From: Cerioporus squamosus
Lineage: Eukaryota > Basidiomycota > Agaricomycetes > Polyporales > Polyporaceae
Assembly (NCBI GenBank): GCA_022592435.1
Contig: JABYQS010000057.1
Span: forward strand, 1-64,000
Reading direction: 5' to 3'
Length of the DNA stretch: 64,000 nt
In this document: positions 57,117-64,000 of the stretch, piece by piece
Layout: each line of letters opens with the position of its first letter
Position numbering within the stretch: the first letter of the stretch is position 1
Position numbers and translations under genes: made by a program
The notes under the pieces: model-generated
Told to the model about the DNA's origin: nothing
Databases searched by the model: none
The model's input: only the letters and a program-made list of their open reading frames with translations

Positions 57117-57846
57117 ATGAGCACCCGCTACGCTAGCCGTCGCATTCCCGTCATGCACGAGGGCCTGCACTTCACGCTTGCCCTCAAGTACGACGCAACG
57201 ACCCAGGAGACGACGCGCTCCTGGGTCTACAAAAAGGAGAAAGTGCTCGAGCAGGACCAGCACCTCCGCATCCCCAAGGCCAAATCCTCTGGCGAGAAGG
57301 TGCGTGGTCGCTACCCTTCACAGGTCTCTTCGTCGTATGCTGACAGACTCCCTCGCTCGCATGCAGTTCCCTGTTGTCCCGTCTGCACCTCTCCCCGACA
57401 GCGTCGAGCGGTTCACCCTCGCATGGGGCGACCGCAAGCTGTCGCGCGAGACACCCGCCGTTGGCACCCGCTACTGCCAACACATCCACGCGTATGTGCC
57501 CGAGAACCTGCCGTACAGGGTCTCGGGGCTCGCTGCCGCACCGAAGGCGCCCCTGGCGGAGCGTCTTCTTTCTCGCGAGTTCTGGCAGCTCTCCTTCGCC
57601 GGGGAGGACGGCGCGTGCAATTCTGACATCCGTGTTGTGCCTGCAAAGGTGCACGCGGAGGGACTGACGCACCATCAGGCGAAGCTTGTTTCGCTGCAGG
57701 AGGCACAAAAGGACCTCGGAATCAAGTATCGGTCGCTTACCCAGACGAGGGACGACCTGGTGACTGTCGGGCATGCGCAGAGGGAGCGCGCGATCAAGTA
57801 CCGTACAGTCGCTGGGGAGGACCTCATCTCGGGTGATTGCCAGTGA
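57117..57846 (+). CDS. Hypothetical 220-aa protein, right IR2 copy
   Basis: Exons 57117-57299 and 57367-57846, in frame. Near-identical to the gene at 35097-35822; changes are scattered ('FTLAWGDRK' for 'FIPAWGDRK', 'DGACNSD' for 'DGACNAD'). The intron between the exons is less alike than the exons, which suggests some constraint on the protein. The second half is rich in charged helices. No recognised domain. Confidence 0.65.
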
Positions 57847-58001
57847 GGCGACGCACCGACTTGTTTTACAGGATACGCCAAAAACGGCAACGCGACATGA
57901 GCTGGTCTCTTCGCGGTACAGCAGAGCTAGTCATGTCTGTCCACCAGGTGACCCTTCCTACTTGGTACGGATCGGGTCTGTGCTGATGTTCTTGTTCGCA
58001 G

Positions 58002-58150
58002 GTGGATGCCCTCAGACAGACCGGGATATCAGGATGCTCTGGCGAAAACTTCGAACCTCAAACGGCGCCCGAAGACGGGGACTGGCTGACCGCTCTACTG
58101 GGTACTTCTCTGGGTCGGCTCCTTGGTGCTCTCTTGCTAGGTGCTCTGCT
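58002..58150 (+). CDS. Possible small exon, right IR2 copy
   Basis: Counterpart of 34790-34942: 'MDALRQTGISGCSGENFEPQ' then a Gly/Leu-rich hydrophobic run. The two arms part ways right after it and enter the polypurine/polypyrimidine tract. Weak call. Confidence 0.2.
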
Positions 58151-58219
58151 GTCTTCCGTCTGCTCTCTGGGTCTAGGGTCTCGTGTGGCAGCTAGCCCGT
58201 CTCCTTTAGTTTCAGTGTT

Positions 58220-58605
58220 TCTCATTTTTGTCTCTCATTCTCATCTCTCTCTCTCTGATCTCTTTCACTCTTTCGTTTATGTTGCTCGTCTCTCTCTCGT
58301 CTCGCTCTCGTCTCTCTCCTTTCCTCTTCGTTCCCGCTCTCTCTCCTCTTTCTCGTCGCCTTCCTCTCTCTCCTCTCTCTGTTCTTTCTCTCTGTTCCGT
58401 CTCTCTTCTCTCTTCTCTCTCTTGTCTCACACTCTTTTTCGTCTCTCATCGTCTCTATCTCGTCGCCGTATTCTCTCTCCCTCTTTTACATTGTCTCTCA
58501 TTATCTCCCTCTCTCTCTCGTCTGTCTCTCATTTCGCCCCCCCCCCCCTCCTCCATCTCTCTCTGCTTCTCTCTGGTCTCTCTTTCTCTTGGTTGCTTCC
58601 TCTCT
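58220..58605 (-). repeat. Polypyrimidine (CT-rich) tract
   Basis: CTCT/TCTC repeats on the plus strand, with a C homopolymer near 58540-58550. Mirror counterpart of the GA tract at 34340-34715. Confidence 0.9.
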
Positions 58606-58910
58606 TAAGGCCTCGCTCCCACATCCATCGGCTGAGCTCACTTGTCTTGTTTCGAAGGCCCGGTTTCCCTCCCTACACGGTCCCCCTTGCAGGGTATAGT
58701 GTGTCGTGTATCGGCCAAGGTGCACTACAACGTACCCAGCGACACGGCGCGCAGGGTGCAGACTGCGAGGATCCGCAGGATAGTGGCTTCTCCTGCGTGC
58801 TCTACAACCTACATCCTGCGTTTCGTGATTGCTACCAAGGTCGTGAGTCAAAGGGGCGTATGTCTGTGGTGTTGCAGTGCGCTCTTCCGTCTCTTCCGTC
58901 GCACCTCCTC

Positions 58911-59772
58911 TCTTCGACCACCGAATCCAGCAGACCCGACGGACGTGACAAGAGGGCATACGGCCCTGTACGCGATATCGTTCACAGGATCGGGGTTGCC
59001 GATCGCACTGGCAGGCCGGCCGTACTGTCAAAGATGGCCATCCTGGAGTGACCCGGCATCATGTTCAGCAAACCACAGAGCCGGGTACCACGAAACTGTT
59101 GCGACATGCACGACGACTGTAAGCTCAGGGAGTCCCGTTAAGCGTGCTGCAGACAGTCGACGATGACTTCAATGTTGAACTGTCTATATTCCGATTGTGC
59201 CACCAGGAGATCCGACGACTTGGATAGGCCGCTGAGCGTCCGCGATCCCACACTGGCAGCCTGTATGTGCGTGCTGCGAGCTACCGGAGATCACCATCAC
59301 GAACACGGCGAGGCTCGGGCTGGTTACTACTCACCATCGCTCGACGGCGTCAAGACACTCTCAGAGGGTGGACCTCCGCGTACAAGTACTCCGTCAGAAT
59401 CCTGAAAGATAGGCATAATATCTTGCAAGGAGAGTGTGCGCCGTAGAACCTGGTACATAGACCTACAGAGCACCTGGCTCGATTAACGACGGGTTATACA
59501 GTGTTAAGTAGACTCTATCAATGTCATCTATAGAGCTCGAGGACGCAACTCTCGCATTCGTTTTCATTGTTCAAGACGGTAGGCGCTCGCTGGCGCCCGA
59601 CGTGCAGCTGCGCTGCGCCAGCGGACACAGACACCGGGCCAGTGACACGTCCTCCCGTCCTGCTCAGTGTTACGGCGACGTGTCTGTCTTGCTTCTCTCA
59701 TTCGCGACTCCCGAGCTTTTCCGTTGTACTTTAGCTTGCCAGTGACCGACAGTAAACCCGCAACCGGCCAGG
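58911..59772. other. Intergenic, no gene seen
   Basis: About 860 bp between IR2 and the SEC63-like gene. Short open frames only; a 'TATACAG' stretch near 59497 is the only promoter-like sign. Confidence 0.4.
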
Positions 59773-62115
59773 ATGGCCAACTGCAACTATGACGAAGCCG
59801 GCAACATGGCTGGATACTTCGTCCTCACCTTCCTGCTCATCTTCCTCATCCCGTACACGCTCGCGTCCTTCTCAGCAAGCAGTACGCCCTTGTGGACTGG
59901 CTTGGGGACTGATGCTGACTGGGTGCTAACACAGAACCACCTTCGCTCTCTGGCTGCTAATGCTAGCAGTGCGTAGCGCAACGGGAACGGATACGCAAAC
60001 GCGAGCGAGGCTCGCTCTTGACGCCTCAACTACGACGGAGGTGCATGACGAGAGTGCTGCGGCCTTGAATGTCACCTTGACGAAGTGTGGACGCACTAGG
60101 ACTGTGATCCTCCTGGTCGGCTGGTCGATCGCTGCCTTCTTCGCATACAAGGTCACAAACACCGAGAACGTCAACAAATTATATGACCCCTCCGAGATCC
60201 TCAATATCAGCACGGTGCGCTCCCATGTTACAATGCCCAGATTGCCACCCTCCAACCCCGAGTAGAGCGCGACTACGAAGGAGATCAAATCGCACCACAA
60301 GAAGCTGTCCCGTAAATTGTGCGTATAGACCTAGCTCTTCATCCTAGACGCAGGTGGATTCCGCCGCTCACATGTCTTCGCAGCCATCCAGACAAGGTCA
60401 AACTGGCGATAAACGAGACCATGGAGGCTGTGGAGGCACACTTCGTCGAGATTACAAAGGCATACAAATCGTACGTGCTGCCAGCCGTCCCACCAGGTCC
60501 TTGCTAATGGTGTTACCAGTCTCACCGACGAAACCATCCGCAAGAACTGGGAGATGTATGGCCACCCCGACGGTCTCCAGGAGGTGTCGATGGGCATTGC
60601 GTTGCCCAAGTGGATCGTCGAGAGCGGCAACAACATCTGGGTCCTTGGTGCGTACGGTCTGCTCTTCGGTGGTGCGCTCCCCGCGCTCGTGGTCAGTTCG
60701 CATGTCATCCGTTCTTTAAGAGCCTGACCGAGGAGTCCGGCATGGACGATGTTGCGACTTCCCTCGGTAGGGCCTTTGAGTGGGATGTATCCTCCAAGGT
60801 CGGCAGGGCAGAGTTGGAGTTGGAGCAGCTTGACAAACAGATAAAGGAGAAGCTGGGAGGCAAGTGGGACGAGCTCGTGAAGCTTGCAGAGGCTCTCCCT
60901 GGTAAGCACGAAACTCGTCGGAGGGCGTTCACCCTGCTATACGCTCACTTGCTGCGTATACCCGTCACGAACTCCACGCTTCAGAAGGGTATGCATATCT
61001 CATGTCCGTTTCTATGCCAATACTGAACAAGTTCCAGAACAAACGGAGATCCTGTTGCAGACGCCTGTGCTCCTGAACTTCATGTTGAGCATCACCATGT
61101 CAAGAAGTTGGCTCCTCCCCACTGTCTCTGCCATGCGCCTGCACGCGTACATTACACAAGCACTTCTTCCCGGACAGCCAGAACTCAGAGCTGCCCAGCT
61201 GCCCGGTATCGATCTCTCCGAAGCACCTTCGCTGTCTTCCTCTGAATCCTTCGAGGCCGCTGTCTCTTTGCTGTCGCAGTCCGAGTCCTCCGCACTCCCT
61301 GACGCTGAGAAAGCGCTGGAGCGTCTCGGCCAGACGGAGATCGTCGACGCGTCGTTCAAGGTCATCGGCGAGCGCTTGGTGACGCCAAGTTCGTTCGTAC
61401 ATCTGCTTGTCAAGCTCCGCGTTGTCCCGCTGTCGAAGGCTGGGCACCTCGTGCCGGTCCCGAAGCAAACGAAGGAGAACGAGAAGCGCGATAACGAGTT
61501 CCTGCTCGGCAAGAAGGAGATGGAGGACCTGCCGAAGGAAAACTACACGAGCGGATACGCGCATGCCCCGTACTGGCCAGCGGTGCGTACGTCTCAGCCC
61601 ATCTACTCACGCATGTCCACTCACTGCCCGTGACAGAACCGCAAGCCTCGTGGTGGATCGTCCTGGCGGACGTCAAGTCGAACAAGGTCGTCGTCCCACC
61701 CATGAAGATCACCGACGTGCCCGTCGCCGACGCGCAGTCGGTAATCGACTACCGCTCATACAAGATCCAGTTCCAGGCGCCGCAGACGGTTGGACTGTTC
61801 ACGTGGAAGGTCTTCGTCGTCAGCGACACGTTTGTGGGCGACGAGGCCTCGCGGGATGTGATCCTGAAGATCGACGACCCGTCCGTGCTCGCGTCGGAGG
61901 ATACGACCGCGGATGACGACATCTCGGACCTGGAGGAGGACTCGCTTGCTGGCCAGATGGCGCTCATGCGTGGTGGCTCAGTGAAGAAACGGGGAGCCGA
62001 GGAGAGCGACGACGAGAGCAGCACGGACGATGAGGAGGAGGAGAAGGGCGGCAGCAGTAACGACAGCGACAGCGATCAATCTGAGTGCGTTTTACTGTGG
62101 GGATTTGGGGATTAA
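59773..62115 (+). CDS. SEC63: SEC63-like ER translocon subunit, possibly defective
   Basis: Start ATG 59773 ('MANCNYDEAGNMAGYFVLTF', first membrane span). Then 'AQRERIRKRERGSLLTP', a second span ('TVILLVGWSIAAFFAYKV'), a J domain ('LYDPSEILNIST', 'SATTKEIKSHHKKLSRK', then HPD in 'HPDKVK', 'AYKSLTDETIRKNWEMYGHP'), a third span ('NIWVLGAYGLLFGGALPALV'), and the Brl region ('LLYAHLLRIPV', 'MRLHAYITQALLPGQ', 'IDYRSYKIQFQAPQ') with an acidic tail ('DDESSTDDEEEEKGG'). SEC63 recruits BiP to the Sec61 channel. Odd points: TAA and TAG codons at 59958 and 59964 within the conserved 'SGC.C..C' part; loss of the 'WWF' linker before 'FFKSLTEES' with frame change near 60690; one C missing near 61646. An alternative splice (donor near 59925) would avoid the stops. 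Confidence 0.7.
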
Positions 62116-62747
62116 GTGATCACCGCGTGCAGTTTTCCTCCAGGGTCGGGTGCGTTTCCGGAGTCCGTCGGTCTGGCTTGGAGCCTTCGTTGGTGCGTTG
62201 GTGGAGGTATAATCGTCGGCCTTGTTTGTGGTCCGAGTTTGACACGCTACTCATGAAGCATGAAGGGGTCTCGCCGACCGTGCCCGCTTTCAGACCACCC
62301 GGTCCTAACGAACGCGTCTACGGTGCTTACGTCAATGCAGACGGGCGTCAGAGTTACCTGATCCAGCAGCGCCCTTCCGAGTCCTCCTCCACCGTGTGAC
62401 CGTGACTCTGCTGCTCTCTCTGCTGCCACCCCGGTCCGGAGTATGCCCACTGCGCACGTCAATCCGCAGGGAATATGCTATGCCGCAGTGTGGAACTTAC
62501 CTAAAGTTGATGGTCGGCGAGCCCAGTGAGGTACGCCCTCTACTCTTACTGGCCTACAGATCTCCAAACTCGGAGTCCGCAGCTCGAATTTGCATTGACT
62601 GGCCCACGAACACTGTTTCAGCATTTGAGCTCGTGACAAAGTTTCTTCGTCAGAAATCGACCATGCTGCGGGCGCCCTTTCAGTGGGCTGAGTATATATT
62701 GAGCGTTACTGGAATCTGGCACTGAGTGCTGTATCGCGAGAGTTGTA
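62116..62747. other. Intergenic; promoter of GNAT-like gene
   Basis: About 630 bp. A TATATAT site at 62693-62699 lies about 50 bp before the ATG at 62748. No other feature. Confidence 0.45.
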
Positions 62748-63400
62748 ATGGCTACTGTTCGCCCGCGCCGTTTGGGTCTTGCATCTGAAGCTTCCGATGG
62801 ACCGTACCTTCACGTCAACGAAGACATCGAAGTCGCACCGTTGCGCTACGGTGAGTGCATCGAGGTTTCCAGCTTGGTTGTCCTTGATGAGAATGAACAT
62901 TCACAGTGGACGTCGTCACTGCGGCCTGTAGCGTTCGGGAGGCCCTGCGCACAGCTTCCTGCATGCTCTATTACACGGCTAGTTGTTCTATTGCGTTTCC
63001 GACGTAACACATCTCATGATTCTCACAGAGCGTTGATACCTTCTGGTTTGTCGCCGCTCGCGACATACTGCGCAGAGTGATCAAATCAGGTGAGAATGTG
63101 CATCGAGGAAGAGTCCTCGCAGTCGACCACGGGGCGGCTACCTTGATCTAGTATGTTCGGATGTTTGTTCATTCCGTAGCTGCGTATCGTTCTGACCAAG
63201 TCTACAGCACCCTTCCCGGAGACAAGCCGGGCACGGTGACTGCCTTCTTTGGCCAGTTGCTCAGTCTGACGGAGTCGACTGAGTTCAAAAATGTACGTGT
63301 CGTTTGTAGGGCTCGGAAGTATGTATTGTACTGAAGACCCGGGTGAACAGAGGCGAGCGGAAGTGGGGAAGAAGCCGGACAGCCTGACTCGCCGTAGCTT
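62748..63400 (+). pseudogene. GNAT-family relative, truncated (copy C')
   Basis: Starts 'MATVRPRRLGLASEASDGPY' and 'EDIEVAPLRY' with a donor at exactly the position used in the genes at 1977-4582. Exon 2 from 62907 ('VDVVTAACSVREALR') and later pieces ('AARDILRRVIKS', 'LPGDKPGTVTAFFGQLLSL', 'EQRRAEVGKK') match the order of the first two GNAT genes. The acetyl-CoA-binding motif A could not be found before the next gene begins at 63696, and one junction (after 62990) does not splice cleanly. Probably a broken or rapidly changing copy. Confidence 0.5.
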
Positions 63401-63695
63401 GTGGCTGCAATAACAGTCCAGTACACGCTCTGACGTTGCAAGTGAGCGGCTTGCGGAGACGAACACCCTGCCAACCACCGCACGTGCGGTTGCACAGTCG
63501 GGCTCAGGGGTTGCATCATCGACGGAAAGGTCAGGCCTGGGGTCACGCAATCCATGGCCCGGGTGCCTGGTGTGGTGGGAACAAGTTGATACTAGTGCGG
63601 GGCGGGGCGCTCATCCTGCACCATCATGCCGGCGAGCGTCCATATGCATGTGGAGGCTTGAAACGCTGCTCCTGCGCAGTGTGGCAGTACATAGC

Positions 63696-64000
63696 ATGGT
63701 TGCCTACGACCACGAAGATGAGAAAGCTGCCCTACTGGGAGGCGGGCCTCCGACTTACGGGAGCCTCCAAACTTTGGACGACGACATCGAGGTGAAGCCG
63801 TTGCGATATTGTGAGTCAAATCCTGTCCACATGATAGGGTATAGCGACTGATTGGACTCCGGTTCGACGCGGACACAGCCGATGTACCTCAAGCAGCCAG
63901 TAACACCTATACCGCAACTCGCGTCGAGTCTTTAGTACGCTACGTCGACGTTGGTCCCTCTTCAAATACTTATACACTGCCCAGCAATGAGCACTGACTC
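63696..64000 (+). CDS. GNAT-family relative, 5' part (copy D'), runs off window
   Basis: ATG 63696 ('MVAYDHEDEKAALLGGGPPT'), then 'DDDIEVKPLRY' and a GTGAGT donor at 63811; exon 2 from 63879 ('DVPQAASNTYTATRVESLV'). This is the same N-terminal layout as the three other members. The acetyltransferase core would lie beyond base 64000, so the family call rests on the N-terminal exons only. Confidence 0.5.

Larger units (their letters stand above)
50640..58910 (-). repeat. Inverted repeat IR2, right arm
   Basis: Mirror of 34040-41390, with two differences: it contains the extra type II copy D plus spacer, and its inner end joins a fragment of the phosphatase gene. The 58640-58910 part is a diverged match to 34040-34330. 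Confidence 0.75.

Noticed and set aside
58002..59051. A 349-codon open frame over the CT tract in the right IR2 arm
   Set aside because: Only the first ~50 codons are shared with the other arm; the rest is the CT repeat and diverged non-coding DNA.
1..64000. CRISPR arrays, rRNA and tRNA genes
   Set aside because: No regularly spaced repeats, no conserved rRNA stretches and no convincing tRNA cloverleaf were noticed on reading; a covariance-model scan would be needed to exclude tRNAs.

Overview
This 64-kb window is fungal, most likely from a filamentous basidiomycete (Agaricomycete, polypore-like). The genes are split by many 45-90-nt introns, the coding regions are GC-rich, and the protein families are typical of that group: a DUF6534-type membrane protein, clustered P450s, a GPI-anchored cupredoxin, an F-box protein and an OTT_1508-like deaminase. 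No bacterial operons, CRISPR arrays, or confident rRNA, tRNA or transposon genes were seen.

Layout: 0-1.4 kb, 3' part of a PPR gene; 2-4.6 kb, two tandem GNAT acetyltransferase genes; 4.9-6.7 kb, an F-box gene; 6.9-10 kb, the first divergent pair of an unrecognised family (type I and type II); 10-12.8 kb, a SAMHD1-like dNTPase; 13.4-17 kb, two low-complexity hypothetical genes; 18-20.2 kb, the DUF6534 membrane protein; 20.2-23.6 kb, an inverted copy of the first divergent pair; 25.3-26.2 kb, the cupredoxin; 27.6-32.9 kb, a tandem P450 duplication (one pseudogene, one apparently intact). From 34 to 59 kb there is a large interrupted inverted duplication. Its arms carry a deaminase gene, type I/II family members and a 220-aa hypothetical gene. 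Its centre holds an inositol polyphosphate 5-phosphatase with a WD40-like region and a second PPR-like gene. 59.8-62.1 kb holds a damaged-looking SEC63 homologue. 62.7-64 kb holds two more members of the GNAT family.

The most interesting content is the eight-member paralogous family of about 235-247 aa cytosolic-looking proteins. It falls into two subfamilies, type I and type II, that share the same architecture end to end. At three loci a type I and a type II gene stand head to head across about 1.0-1.2 kb; at a fourth the pair looks split by rearrangement. All eight genes have their first intron at the same place with a non-canonical GC-AG splice pair, and the four type I genes have a TATA box about 90-100 bp before the start codon. 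I do not recognise the family. The paired arrangement suggests a two-subunit system that has been copied together with its shared promoter.

Several genes (first PPR gene, second GNAT, F-box, SEC63) need one missing C or T in a short homopolymer to stay in frame. This could be consensus sequencing error or real gene decay, so reading-frame calls in those genes are provisional. Exon boundaries were inferred by eye from splice consensus, frame and comparison between paralogues.
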